This document shows, one piece after another, positions 15,889 through 23,713 of a DNA stretch of 29,762 nucleotides. Source of the stretch: Betaproteobacteria bacterium. Lineage in GTDB: Bacteria > Pseudomonadota > Gammaproteobacteria > Burkholderiales > SG8-41. Each line of letters starts with the position of its first letter. The first letter of the stretch is position 1. The notes below the pieces were generated by a model. That model did not search any database. It saw only the letters and a program-made list of their open reading frames with translations, and was not told where the DNA came from. A program made the translations under genes and the position numbers. The stretch covers positions 1-29,762 of the forward strand of contig JANXSE010000314.1 in NCBI GenBank assembly GCA_025356695.1, written 5' to 3'.

Positions 15889-18756
15889 ATGCAGTTATCC
15901 AGCCAACCCTCCGCCGCAGTATCCGCCGCCCCTTTTGTTGCTGAAGAGCAAAACGCAGCAACGCCGTCGCGCTACAGCGAATACAAGATCATTCGCCGCA
16001 ATGGCGCCGTGGTCGGTTTTGAACCGTCGAAAATTGCCATCGCAGTCACCAAGGCCTTTCTCGCCGTCAACGGCGGCCAGGGCGCTGCGTCCGCGCGTGT
16101 GCGCGAACTCGTAACCAATCTGACGGAAACCGTAGTGTCCGCGTTGATGCGGCGCCAGCCCAACGGCGGCACGTTTCATATTGAAGACATCCAGGACCAG
16201 GTGGAGCTCGCGCTGATGCGTTCGGGCGAGCACGAAGTGGCGCGCGCGTATGTTTTGTATCGCGAACAACGTTCGCAGGAGCGCGCCAAGCAGCGCGAAA
16301 TGCTGCCGCAATCGCTGCAGGCGCACCCGGTCATCAATGTCACCGAAAACGGCAAGACGCATCCGCTCGATATGGTGCGGCTGAGCGGTCTTGTGCACGA
16401 AGCCTGCGAAGGCCTCGGCCGCGCGGTCGATCCCGAGAAGATTCTTCAAGCGACGCTCAAGGACCTGTACGAAGGCGTGCCCGTTGACGAAGTGCGCAAG
16501 TCGCTGATTCTGTCGGCGCGCGCGATGATTGAAAAAGATCCGGCCTACAGCTACGTGACCGCACGCCTGCTGTTGAATACGCTGCGCCTGGAAACAGTCG
16601 GTGAAGAAGTCACGCAGGCCGACATGAAGACGCGTTACGCCGACGTGTTTCCGAAGCTGATCAAGCGCGGCATCGAAGCAGAATTGCTTGACGAGCGTAT
16701 CGCCGGCTACGACCTGAAGAGCCTGGGCGCCGCGCTCGACGCCAAACGCGACTTCAAATTCGGCTATCTTGGTCTGCAGATTCTCTACGACCGATATTTC
16801 CTGCACGTGCGCGGTGAGCGCATCGAACTGCCGCAGACCTTTTTCATGCGTGTGGCGATGGGCTTGGCACTCAACGAGCCGGAGTCGCAGCGTGAAGCGC
16901 GCGCCATCGAGTTCTACAACGCGCTGTCGTCGTTCGATGTGATGAGTTCGACGCCGACGCTGTTCAACTCGGCGACGCGCCGCTCGCAGCTCGCCAGTTG
17001 TTATCTGACGACGGTGGCCGACGACCTCGACGGTATTTACGAGGCGATCAAGGAAAACGCGATGCTGCAGAAATACGCCGGCGGCATCGGCAATGACTGG
17101 ACGCCGGTGCGCGCGCTGGGCGCCCACATCAAGGGCACCAACGGCAAATCGCAGGGCGTGGTGCCGTTCCTGAAAGTCGTCAACGACACCGCGGTGGCGG
17201 TCAATCAGGGTGGAAAGCGCAAGGGCGCAGTCTGCTCCTACCTCGAGACCTGGCACCTCGACATCGAGGAATTCCTCGAATTGCGCAAGAACACCGGCGA
17301 CGACCGCCGTCGCACGCACGACATGAACACGGCGAACTGGATTCCCGACCTGTTCATGAAGCGCGTCATGAACAACGGCGACTGGATGCTGTTCTCGCCG
17401 TCGGACGTGCCGGACCTGCACGAAAAATTCGGCAAGGCGTTCGAAGTCGCCTATCTCGATTACGAAGACAAGGCGGCCAAGGGCACGTTGAAGCTGTTCA
17501 AGAAAATCCCGGCCGCGCAGTTGTGGCGCAAGATGCTGACCATGCTGTTCGAAACGGGACACCCGTGGATCACGTTCAAGGATCCGTGCAACATCCGTTC
17601 GCCGCAAAATCACGTCGGCGTCGTCCACAGCTCGAACCTGTGCACCGAGATCACGCTCAACACCAATGAAGACGAAATCGCGGTCTGTAATCTGGCCTCG
17701 GTCAACATGCCGGCGCATCTCGATGTCGCCACCGGCAAGCTCGACATGGAGAAATTGAAGCGCACGGTCGGTACCGCCATGCGCATGCTCGATAACGTGA
17801 TCGATCTGAATTACTACTCGGTCAACAAAGCGCGCAATTCGAACTTCAAGCACCGCCCGGTGGGCCTCGGCATCATGGGTTTCCAGGACTGCCTGCACAT
17901 GCTGCGTATTCCGTATGCGTCAAAAGAAGCAATTGAATTCTCGGACCGTTCGATGGAAGCCATTGCCTACAGCGCTTACTGGGCGTCAACCGACGTTGCC
18001 GAGGAACGCGGGCCGTATGCCACGTTCAAAGGCTCGCTGTGGGACCGCGGCATATTCCCGCATGAGTCGCTCAAACTGCTCGAGCAGGAACGCGGCGGTT
18101 TCGTCGAGGCCGACATGTCCTCGACCATGGACTGGGAAGCGCTGCGCGCGCGGATCAAACAGGTCGGCATGCGCAATTCGAACTGCATCGCCATCGCGCC
18201 GACCGCAACCATCGCCAACATTACCGGTCTGTCGCAGTGCATCGAGCCGACCTACCAGAACCTCTACGTCAAATCGAACCTGTCGGGCGAGTTCACGATC
18301 ACCAACGAATTCCTTGTTGAGGATCTGAAAAAACTCAATCTGTGGGACGAAGTGATGATCTCCGATCTCAAGTATTTCGACGGTTCGCTGGCCAAGATCG
18401 ACCGCATGCCGGCGGAGATCCGCACGCTTTACGCCACCGCCTTCGAGATGGAGCCGTCGTGGCTGGTCGAATGCGCGGCACGCCGCCAGAAGTGGATCGA
18501 TCAGTCGCAGTCGCTCAACATCTACATGGCCGGCGCCTCGGGCAAGAAGCTTGATGAAACCTACAAGCTGGCGTGGTTGCGCGGTCTGAAGACGACGTAC
18601 TACCTGCGCACCATGGGGGCGACGCACGCCGAGAAATCCACCGTGAAGTCGGGCGCGCTGAATGCCGTGCCGAGCGACGGCGGCATTTCCGCGGCGCCGG
18701 CCTCCGATGTGAAGTTTTGTTCCATAGACAATCCCGAATGCGAAGCATGTCAATGA
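15889..18756 (+). CDS. nrdA: Class Ia ribonucleoside-diphosphate reductase, alpha subunit
   Basis: Reduces ribonucleotides to deoxyribonucleotides. The protein is 955 residues. It starts with a low-complexity leader of about 30 residues, then what look like two ATP-cone regulatory domains (about 32-130, YKIIRRNGAVVGFEPSKIA; and about 148-235, INVTENGKTHPLDM). This two-cone form is known from Pseudomonas aeruginosa NrdA. Active-site residues are C371 (in ASCYL), N583, C585 and E587 (SNLCTEITLN) and C600; the C-terminal shuttle cysteines lie in the tail ending CEACQ. AAGGAG sits seven bases before ATG 15889. Control is by the NrdR-box pair upstream. Confidence 0.97.
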   Translation: MQLSSQPSAAVSAAPFVAEEQNAATPSRYSEYKIIRRNGAVVGFEPSKIAIAVTKAFLAVNGGQGAASARVRELVTNLTETVVSALMRRQPNGGTFHIEDIQDQVELALMRSGEHEVARAYVLYREQRSQERAKQREMLPQSLQAHPVINVTENGKTHPLDMVRLSGLVHEACEGLGRAVDPEKILQATLKDLYEGVPVDEVRKSLILSARAMIEKDPAYSYVTARLLLNTLRLETVGEEVTQADMKTRYADVFPKLIKRGIEAELLDERIAGYDLKSLGAALDAKRDFKFGYLGLQILYDRYFLHVRGERIELPQTFFMRVAMGLALNEPESQREARAIEFYNALSSFDVMSSTPTLFNSATRRSQLASCYLTTVADDLDGIYEAIKENAMLQKYAGGIGNDWTPVRALGAHIKGTNGKSQGVVPFLKVVNDTAVAVNQGGKRKGAVCSYLETWHLDIEEFLELRKNTGDDRRRTHDMNTANWIPDLFMKRVMNNGDWMLFSPSDVPDLHEKFGKAFEVAYLDYEDKAAKGTLKLFKKIPAAQLWRKMLTMLFETGHPWITFKDPCNIRSPQNHVGVVHSSNLCTEITLNTNEDEIAVCNLASVNMPAHLDVATGKLDMEKLKRTVGTAMRMLDNVIDLNYYSVNKARNSNFKHRPVGLGIMGFQDCLHMLRIPYASKEAIEFSDRSMEAIAYSAYWASTDVAEERGPYATFKGSLWDRGIFPHESLKLLEQERGGFVEADMSSTMDWEALRARIKQVGMRNSNCIAIAPTATIANITGLSQCIEPTYQNLYVKSNLSGEFTITNEFLVEDLKKLNLWDEVMISDLKYFDGSLAKIDRMPAEIRTLYATAFEMEPSWLVECAARRQKWIDQSQSLNIYMAGASGKKLDETYKLAWLRGLKTTYYLRTMGATHAEKSTVKSGALNAVPSDGGISAAPASDVKFCSIDNPECEACQ

Positions 18757-18863
18757 TTCGCACTCGGATTGAAGTGAAGGCTAACGTTGGACTTGTCGAC
18801 GTTAAGGGCGCGCTCGTCGCGCCCGGCCGGAACTACAAACGAATGTGCGAGTCTTGTCAGTAA
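18753..18863 (+). CDS. 36-residue mini-ORF coupled to nrdA, ending CESCQ
   Basis: Starts at ATG 18753, which overlaps the nrdA stop (ATGA), and ends TAA 18863. The product begins MIRTRIEVKANVGLVDVKG, is basic, and ends KRMCESCQ. The final CxxCQ is nearly the same as the end of NrdA itself (CEACQ). The reading frame is open further upstream, but there it only overlaps nrdA out of frame, so the ATGA start is preferred. It may be a real small redox peptide made by reinitiation, or a relic of a shifted or duplicated nrdA tail. Not recognised as a known family. Confidence 0.4.
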   Translation: MIRTRIEVKANVGLVDVKGALVAPGRNYKRMCESCQ

Positions 18864-18911
18864 AGAAGTGAAACAAGGTTGTTGAAGAGGGGAAGACGGG
18901 GAACAACGAGT

Positions 18912-18950
18912 GACGGTGTTGCACCGAAAGCAAACCAAAGCGGCACCGTC
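18912..18950 (+). other. Alternative hairpins in the nrdA-nrdB spacer
   Basis: GACGGTG (18912-18918) can pair with CACCGTC (18944-18950), or its CGGTG can instead close a small hairpin with CACCG (18922-18926). The two folds exclude each other. They lie upstream of the nrdB ribosome site. The rest of the 18864-18997 spacer shows only the AAGGAG of nrdB (18985-18990). Confidence 0.3.
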
Positions 18951-18997
18951 GGCAGTTGGCAGGCGTCCACCTAAAATACCAATAAAGGAGAAACACC

Positions 18998-20155
18998 ATG
19001 TTGCAATTTGAAGATGGTACCGAACAGCGCCCGAATGCAGCGGCTCTCGGGCTGCAATCCGTAATCGATACCGTGCCGAACACCCAGGCCGCCGCATTGG
19101 CTGCACTGGCGCCGAAGTCACCGGCCGCCGCCGAAATGCGCCGCGTCAACGTCGCCGACAAACGCATCATCAACGGCCAGACTGACGTCAACCAGTTGGT
19201 GCCGTTTAAATACAAATGGGCCTGGGAAAAATATCTCTCCGCCTGCGCGAACCACTGGATGCCGCAGGAAATCCAGATGGCGCGCGACATCGCCTTGTGG
19301 AAAGACCCCAACGGCCTGACCGAAGACGAGCGCCGCATCATCACGCGCAACCTCGGCTTTTTCGTCACAGCCGATTCGCTGGCCGCCAACAACATCGTGC
19401 TCGGCACCTACCGCCACATCACGGCGCCGGAATGCCGCCAGTATCTGCTGCGTCAGGCCTTTGAAGAGGCGATCCACACGCACGCCTACCAGTACATTGT
19501 TGAAAGCCTCGGGCTTGACGAGGGCGAGGTGTTCAACGCCTATCACGAGATTCCGTCGATTCGCGCCAAGGACGAGTTCCTGATTCCGTTCATCGACACG
19601 CTGACCAACCCGCACTTTAAGACCGGCACGCCGGATGCGGATCAGCAGCTGCTGAAGGGCTTGATCGTATTCTCCTGCGTCATGGAAGGCCTGTTCTTCT
19701 ACGTTGGTTTCACGCAGATCCTTGCGATGGGCCGCCAGAACAAGATGACCGGCGCGGCCGAGCAGTATCAATACATCCTGCGCGATGAATCGATGCATTG
19801 CAACTTCGGCATCGATCTGGTCAATCAGATCAAGATGGAAAACCCGCACCTGTGGACCGCGGAATTTCGCGACGAGATGCGCGGTATTTTCACCCAGGCG
19901 GTCGAACTCGAATATCGCTATGCCGAGGACACCATGCCGCGCGGCGTGCTCGGCCTCAATGCGCCGATGTTCAAGGAATACCTGCGTTACATCGCCAACC
20001 GCCGCTGCCAGCAGATCGGTCTCGACACCCTCTACGAGGGCGCGAACAACCCCTTCCCCTGGATGTCGGAAATGATCGATCTCAAGAAAGAACGCAACTT
20101 TTTTGAAACCCGTGTCATTGAATATCAAACCGGAGGTGCGCTCAGTTGGGATTAA
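18998..20155 (+). CDS. nrdB: Class Ia ribonucleoside-diphosphate reductase, beta subunit
   Basis: Provides the di-iron tyrosyl radical for NrdA. The protein is 385 residues. Expected ligands are visible: D126 (FFVTADSL), E157 and H160 ([10 protein letters not shown]), a glutamate in [11 protein letters not shown], and E and H in [10 protein letters not shown]. The radical tyrosine is Y164, four residues after H160, so this is the tyrosyl-radical type. The C-terminal tail [10 protein letters not shown] is the peptide that docks on NrdA. AAGGAG lies seven bases before ATG 18998. It belongs to the same operon as nrdA, 241 bases downstream, with the mini-ORF between. Confidence 0.97.
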   Translation: MLQFEDGTEQRPNAAALGLQSVIDTVPNTQAAALAALAPKSPAAAEMRRVNVADKRIINGQTDVNQLVPFKYKWAWEKYLSACANHWMPQEIQMARDIALWKDPNGLTEDERRIITRNLGFFVTADSLAANNIVLGTYRHITAPECRQYLLRQAFEEAIHTHAYQYIVESLGLDEGEVFNAYHEIPSIRAKDEFLIPFIDTLTNPHFKTGTPDADQQLLKGLIVFSCVMEGLFFYVGFTQILAMGRQNKMTGAAEQYQYILRDESMHCNFGIDLVNQIKMENPHLWTAEFRDEMRGIFTQAVELEYRYAEDTMPRGVLGLNAPMFKEYLRYIANRRCQQIGLDTLYEGANNPFPWMSEMIDLKKERNFFETRVIEYQTGGALSWD

Positions 20156-20193
20156 GCTTACTCGCGAAAAGGTATCCAAGGAGCCGGCGTCGC

Positions 20194-20451
20194 ATGCACG
20201 CCGTTACCGAATGTCGCGCCGAGGCCAACTACACGTTGTGGTTGCGTTTCAACGACGGGCTGGAAGGCCGCGTCTATCTCGGCGATATCGTCCGCACCAC
20301 TTATTTCCGCATGCTCGGCGATATAGACACTTTCAACCGGGTGGAAGTCGATCCGGTTGAAAACACGGTAACGTGGGAAGGCGGCATCAAGCTCGACCCC
20401 GAGGTGCTATACCGCGATTTGGCCAGCAAGGCGCAGTCGGCCCTGCACTGA
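20194..20451 (+). CDS. DUF2442 domain protein
   Basis: 85 residues from ATG 20194, with AAGGAG ten bases upstream. The pattern LWLRFNDGLEGRVYLGDIV, then FNRVEVDPVENTVTWEGGIKLDPEVLY, matches the DUF2442 family, small alpha/beta proteins sometimes paired with DUF4160 partners in toxin-antitoxin-like loci. No such partner is present here. It lies 38 bases after nrdB and may be transcribed with it. Function unknown. Confidence 0.8.
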   Translation: MHAVTECRAEANYTLWLRFNDGLEGRVYLGDIVRTTYFRMLGDIDTFNRVEVDPVENTVTWEGGIKLDPEVLYRDLASKAQSALH

Positions 20452-20481
20452 GATTTTCGCCGGCAGCGGCGAAGCGGGCGT

Positions 20482-20534
20482 CCGGCCACAGGCCGGCTGC
20501 CGTGATCGGGTCCGCGGTGATTAGAACCGCGGTG
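20482..20534. repeat. Hairpin and CCGCGGTG direct repeats before the H1-like gene
   Basis: CCGGCC-ACA-GGCCGG forms a 6-base stem (20482-20496) with no T-run. CCGCGGTG occurs at 20512-20519 and again at 20527-20534. These lie in the 109-base gap ahead of the H1-like gene and could be control sites; no clear promoter was seen. Confidence 0.3.
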
Positions 20535-20560
20535 TTTTCGACCCTAACAGGAGAATATTC

Positions 20561-20914
20561 GTGGCGAAAAAATCCAAAACTGCAAAGAAGCCTGTAAAGA
20601 AGGCTGCAAAGAAATCCGCGGCGAAAAAAACCGTCGGGAAAAAGAAAGTGACTACGCGCAAGGCCAGCGCAGCACGCAAACCCGCAGCCGGACGCAAGGT
20701 TGCGGCAAAAAAAGCAAAAAAGGCTGTAGCAAAGAAAAAATCCACTCGTAAGGTGGCGACAAAAAAAACAGCAGTCAAGAAACCGGCAGTAAAAAAGGTG
20801 GCAGTCACTAAGACCACAACGAAGAAATCCGTCGGCACGCCGGCATTGCCGGTCGTGCCGGCGCCTATTTCGATTCCGGGCGCATGGCCTTTTCCGATGC
20901 CCGGTAATTCCTAA
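20561..20914 (+). CDS. Histone H1-like Lys/Ala-rich DNA-binding protein
   Basis: 117 residues from a GTG start at 20561, with AGGAG upstream. Residues 1-90 are almost wholly Lys, Ala, Thr, Val and Arg in KKAAKK/KKPAVKK-type repeats, like eukaryotic H1 tails and the bacterial AlgP/H1-like proteins. They should bind DNA without sequence preference. Unusually, the last 27 residues are a separate, uncharged Pro-rich tail (ALPVVPAPISIPGAWPFPM). The gene is noticeably richer in A (AAA/AAG codons) than its neighbours, as its composition demands. A strong terminator follows. Physiological role unknown. Confidence 0.85.
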   Translation: MAKKSKTAKKPVKKAAKKSAAKKTVGKKKVTTRKASAARKPAAGRKVAAKKAKKAVAKKKSTRKVATKKTAVKKPAVKKVAVTKTTTKKSVGTPALPVVPAPISIPGAWPFPMPGNS

Positions 20915-20928
20915 GACAGCCGTTGCAC

Positions 20929-20968
20929 AAAACGCCCATCGCATACATGCCGTGGGCGTTTTTGTTTT
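20929..20968 (+). terminator. Intrinsic terminator after the H1-like gene
   Basis: AAAACGCCCA (20929-20938) pairs perfectly with TGGGCGTTTT (20953-20962), followed by TTGTTTT. The loop is 14 bases and can pair further inside. Confidence 0.88.
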
Positions 20969-21015
20969 CACGCCTGAAATGAACGGGAATTTCAAATCGC
21001 CGATGGTCGCAGCGC

Positions 21016-21234
21016 ATGGCCGATAACAGAATCGCGCGTTGCATGGCGCCGGCCACGGTACGCATGGCATTGCGCGTGTCGCTGATCGTCGGCACGGTGC
21101 TCAATCTGATCAATCACTTTGACGTCCTGCTTGGCGCGCCGCTGAGCGCGACGACGGGCCTGCAGATGGCGCTGACCTATGTGGTGCCGTATTGCGTGTC
21201 GACGCACGGGCAGGTCTGGGGTCGCCGCGACTAA
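21016..21234 (+). CDS. nrtS: NrtS-type small membrane protein (nitrate/nitrite transport family)
   Basis: 72 residues with two membrane segments (about 20-36 and 48-65). The motifs SLIVGTVLNLINHFD and LTYVVPYCVSTHGQVWG match the NrtS family, first described as a small nitrate/nitrite transporter in cyanobacteria. NrtS normally works as two subunits or as a homo-oligomer. There are no nitrate or nitrite reductase genes nearby, so its substrate here rests on family membership only. It is convergent with the Bug receptor at 21253. Confidence 0.75.
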   Translation: MADNRIARCMAPATVRMALRVSLIVGTVLNLINHFDVLLGAPLSATTGLQMALTYVVPYCVSTHGQVWGRRD

Positions 21235-21252
21235 GCGGCCTGCGCCGGGATT

Positions 21253-22236
21253 TTATTCGGTGCGCGCGCCCGAGGTCTTGACGACCTTCGCCCACTTCGC
21301 GATTTCATCGCGGATGTAATTCGAAAACTGTTCCGGCGAACTGCTCATGGCATCGATGCTCTGCGCGGCGAGCTGTTGCCTGACTTCGGACGTGGCGGTG
21401 ACGCGTGTCATTTCCGCATTGAGCTTCACGATGATTTCGCGCGGCGTGCCGACCGGCGCGACGAAACCGAACCAGGTCACCGCTTCGAAGCCGGGCAGGC
21501 CCGATTCGGCCACCGTCGGCAATTCTGGCATCGCGGGCAGGCGGACCGATGTCGTGGCGGCAATCGCGCGCAGCCGGCCGTGTTTGACTTCGGGCATGAC
21601 CGACGAGCCGATGCCGAACATCAATTCGAACTGGCCCGCCATCAGATCGAAGGTCGCCTGCGGGCTGCCCTTATACGGGATGTGCGTCATCTTGAGGCCC
21701 GCCATGCCGTTGAACATTTCCGCTGCCAGATGCGGCAGGGTGCCGACACCGCTCGAACCGAAGCTCATCTGCCCGGGTTTTGATTTGGCGAGTTTGATCA
21801 CCTCGGCCACGGTGCGCACCGGCACCGACGGGTGCACGACCAGCATGTTGGGCGACGAACCGCCCGGCGCAACCGGTGCGAAGTCGCGCGCAAAATCGAA
21901 CGGCAGCTTTGCATAAAGCGAGGCGTTGATCGCGTTGGCGATGGTGCCGATGAACAGCGTGTAGCCGTCGGGCGCGGATTTGGCGACGATGCCGGCGCCG
22001 ATGCTGCTGCCCGCACCCGGCCGGTTGTCGACCGGGAACTGCTGGCCCATTGCATCACCGAGTTTTTGCGCAATGACGCGCGCCATAATGTCGGCGCCCG
22101 AGGCCGGCGGAAAGCCGACGATGACCTTCACCGGCTTGGTCGGGTAGGGCGCCGTTGTCTGCGCGAAAGTGTTCACACTCCACGCCGCAGCCATGAGCAC
22201 GGCCGTGACGATCGCAACAGCTTGCATGGTTCGCAT
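21253..22236 (-). CDS. Bug-family tripartite tricarboxylate transporter receptor
   Basis: 327 residues from ATG 22236 (GGGGGA upstream). A signal peptide (MRTMQAVAIVTAVLMAAAWS..AFA-type end NTFAQ) is followed by the family's N-terminal signature YPTKPVKVIVGFPPASGADI, then RPGAGSSIGAG and APDGYTLFIG. The later SSGVGTLPHLAAEMF and PTVAESGLPGFEAVTWFG motifs are also present. Such periplasmic proteins bind small carboxylates, usually through the two-aspartate and glycine loops. No tctA or tctB membrane subunit lies in the window, so this is an orphan receptor, as most Bug proteins are. Ligand unknown. It is divergent from the KTSC gene. Confidence 0.92.
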   Translation of the reverse strand: MRTMQAVAIVTAVLMAAAWSVNTFAQTTAPYPTKPVKVIVGFPPASGADIMARVIAQKLGDAMGQQFPVDNRPGAGSSIGAGIVAKSAPDGYTLFIGTIANAINASLYAKLPFDFARDFAPVAPGGSSPNMLVVHPSVPVRTVAEVIKLAKSKPGQMSFGSSGVGTLPHLAAEMFNGMAGLKMTHIPYKGSPQATFDLMAGQFELMFGIGSSVMPEVKHGRLRAIAATTSVRLPAMPELPTVAESGLPGFEAVTWFGFVAPVGTPREIIVKLNAEMTRVTATSEVRQQLAAQSIDAMSSSPEQFSNYIRDEIAKWAKVVKTSGARTE

Positions 22237-22255
22237 TCGGATTCCCCCGGTAGTT

Positions 22256-22272
22256 GTGCGTTCGTGACGCAC
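22256..22272. repeat. 6+5+6 inverted repeat upstream of the Bug gene
   Basis: GTGCGT-TCGTG-ACGCAC, a perfect 17-base palindrome in the 104-base divergent spacer, about 20 bases upstream of the Bug start. On the minus strand TAAACT further upstream could serve as its -10. A possible operator. Confidence 0.4.
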
Positions 22273-22340
22273 TTAACGTTTGTTCCGCGGCAGTTTACCA
22301 TGTGCTTTTCGCGCCGCCTGTGGCGTCGGCAGGGGACATC

Positions 22341-22553
22341 ATGGAACGCAAACGCGTCAGTGCCAGCAATATCCGTTCGGTCGGTTTCGACGCGCACAAC
22401 CGCGTGCTCGAAATCGAATTCAGCAACGGCAGCATTGTCCAGTATTCGGGTGTCTCCGACGAGGTGCACCGGCGCTTCGTCAACGCGCCGTCGCCCGGCA
22501 GTTACTATCAGGACAACATTGAGGAAAATTTCACCGCCAAGCGCCTGCGCTGA
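22341..22553 (+). CDS. KTSC domain protein
   Basis: 70 residues from ATG 22341, with AGGGGA seven bases upstream. Almost the whole protein is one KTSC domain: SNIRSVGFDAHNRVLEIEF, then YSGVSDEVHRRFVNA and GSYYQDNIEENF. The domain is named for its occurrence at the C-terminus of some lysyl-tRNA synthetases, but also stands alone. Biochemical function is not established; a nucleic-acid-related role is guessed for the family. It is probably a single gene, with the phnD promoter beginning 18 bases after its stop. Confidence 0.85.
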   Translation: MERKRVSASNIRSVGFDAHNRVLEIEFSNGSIVQYSGVSDEVHRRFVNAPSPGSYYQDNIEENFTAKRLR

Positions 22554-22560
22554 GGCCAGT

Positions 22561-22590
22561 GCGGGTGCGCTTGACCCCCGCGGGTGCGCT
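22561..22590. repeat. 11-base direct repeats flanking the phnD -35
   Basis: GCGGGTGCGCT occurs at 22561-22571 and 22580-22590, 19 bases apart. The copies bracket the -35 hexamer at 22571-22576, a position suited to regulator binding. They are not Pho-box repeats. Confidence 0.5.
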
Positions 22591-22599
22591 CAGTAGAGT
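22571..22599 (+). promoter_or_regulatory. Promoter of the phnDCEE operon
   Basis: TTGACC (22571-22576) and TAGAGT (22594-22599) are 17 bases apart. Start expected near 22606, giving a leader of about 63 bases. The leader contains a hairpin CGACAG-CCC / GGG-A-CTGTCG (22621-22653) just before the Shine-Dalgarno AGGAGG (22659-22664). Confidence 0.65.
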
Positions 22600-22668
22600 G
22601 TCCTCTGAATCCATTCCAATCGACAGCCCGCCTGCATCCGGTTGGGACTGTCGCAACCAGGAGGCACG

Positions 22669-23709
22669 ATGAAAATCACGAATATGCTGGCGCGCTATTG
22701 TTTTGGCCTGATGTTGTTGCTGGCGTTCGGCGGCGTCTATGCACAGAGCGATTGCAAGAACCGCGGCGACCTTGATGTGCAGTATTGCGACGAAAACAAG
22801 GACCTGGTTGCCGATTCGCCCAAGGATGCTAAGCGCTTCAAGAACCCGGGCACGCTGGTGTTCACCTATACGCCGGTTGAAGACCCCGCGGTCTACGAGT
22901 CTGCATTCAAGCCGTTTACCGATCATCTGGCCAAATGCACGGGCAAGCGCGTGGTATTTTTCCAGGTGCAGTCGAACGCCGCCGAAATCGAAGCGATGCG
23001 CTCGGGCCGCCTGCACGTCGGTGGGTTCTCCACGGGCCCGACCGCCTTCGCGGTCAACATCGCCGGTGCCGTGCCGTTTGCCGTCAAGGGTACCGAAAAG
23101 GAGTTTCAGGGCTACAACCTGATCGTCATCGTCAAGAAGGACAGCCCCTACCAGAAGCTCGCCGATCTGAAGGGCAAGCGCTTCGCGCACACCTCGCCGT
23201 CGTCGAACTCCGGCCACATGGCGCCGCTCGCGCTGTTCCCGGCCCTCGGCCTCACGCCGGACAAGGACTACAAGATCCTGTTCTCGGGCAAACACGACTC
23301 CTCGGTGATGGGCGTCAACTCCGGTGACTACGACGGAGCGGCGGTGGCCTCCGACGTCTACCATCGCATGGGCACGCGCGGGCAGATCAACGAAGACAAT
23401 TTCCGCGTCATTTACCGTAGCCAGAAATTCCCGACTTCATCGTTTTCGTACGCGCACGATCTGGAGCCGAAATTTCGCGACCAGATGCTGAAGTGTTTCT
23501 ACGATTACCGCTTCACGCCGGAAATGCAGAAGACATTCGACGGCGCCGACCGCTTCGTGCCGGTGACCTACCTGAAGGAGTGGGAGGTGGTGCGCAAGGT
23601 TGCCGAAGGTTCGGACGAGTCGTTCAACCGTGCCGCTTACGAAAAGGAATCGGCGCGCGAGGAGGCGGCGCGCAAGAAGGCGGCCGAGGAAAAGGCCGGC
23701 AAGAAATAG
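22669..23709 (+). CDS. phnD: PhnD-type phosphate/phosphonate-binding periplasmic protein
   Basis: 346 residues from ATG 22669, with AGGAGG four bases upstream. A signal peptide ([19 protein letters not shown]) is followed by a mature protein with [19 protein letters not shown], the binding-loop segment [18 protein letters not shown] and [16 protein letters not shown]. These are marks of the PhnD family, which delivers phosphonate, phosphite or phosphate to an ABC importer. The mature start has an unusual pair-Cys region ([17 protein letters not shown]), and the last 24 residues form a charged Lys/Glu/Ala tail ([25 protein letters not shown]). First gene of the phnDCEE operon. Ligand not deducible. 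Confidence 0.9.
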   Translation: MKITNMLARYCFGLMLLLAFGGVYAQSDCKNRGDLDVQYCDENKDLVADSPKDAKRFKNPGTLVFTYTPVEDPAVYESAFKPFTDHLAKCTGKRVVFFQVQSNAAEIEAMRSGRLHVGGFSTGPTAFAVNIAGAVPFAVKGTEKEFQGYNLIVIVKKDSPYQKLADLKGKRFAHTSPSSNSGHMAPLALFPALGLTPDKDYKILFSGKHDSSVMGVNSGDYDGAAVASDVYHRMGTRGQINEDNFRVIYRSQKFPTSSFSYAHDLEPKFRDQMLKCFYDYRFTPEMQKTFDGADRFVPVTYLKEWEVVRKVAEGSDESFNRAAYEKESAREEAARKKAAEEKAGKK

Positions 23710-23713
23710 CGGC

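Noticed and set aside
15889..15910. Possible DnaA box (TTATCCAG) at the nrdA start
   Set aside because: It fails the last bases of the TTATNCACA consensus and lies in the coding region.
15895..17898. 667-codon open frame antisense to nrdA
   Set aside because: It mirrors a GC-rich real gene in the opposite strand, has a His/Arg/Val-rich composition with no motif, and nrdA is certain.
18573..18752. Upstream extension of the nrdA-nrdB mini-ORF
   Set aside because: This part only overlaps nrdA in another frame and has Arg/Glu-rich shadow composition; the ATGA start is more credible.
22561..22600. Pho box upstream of phnD
   Set aside because: The repeats are not CTGTCAT-like and their spacing is 19, not 11 bases.
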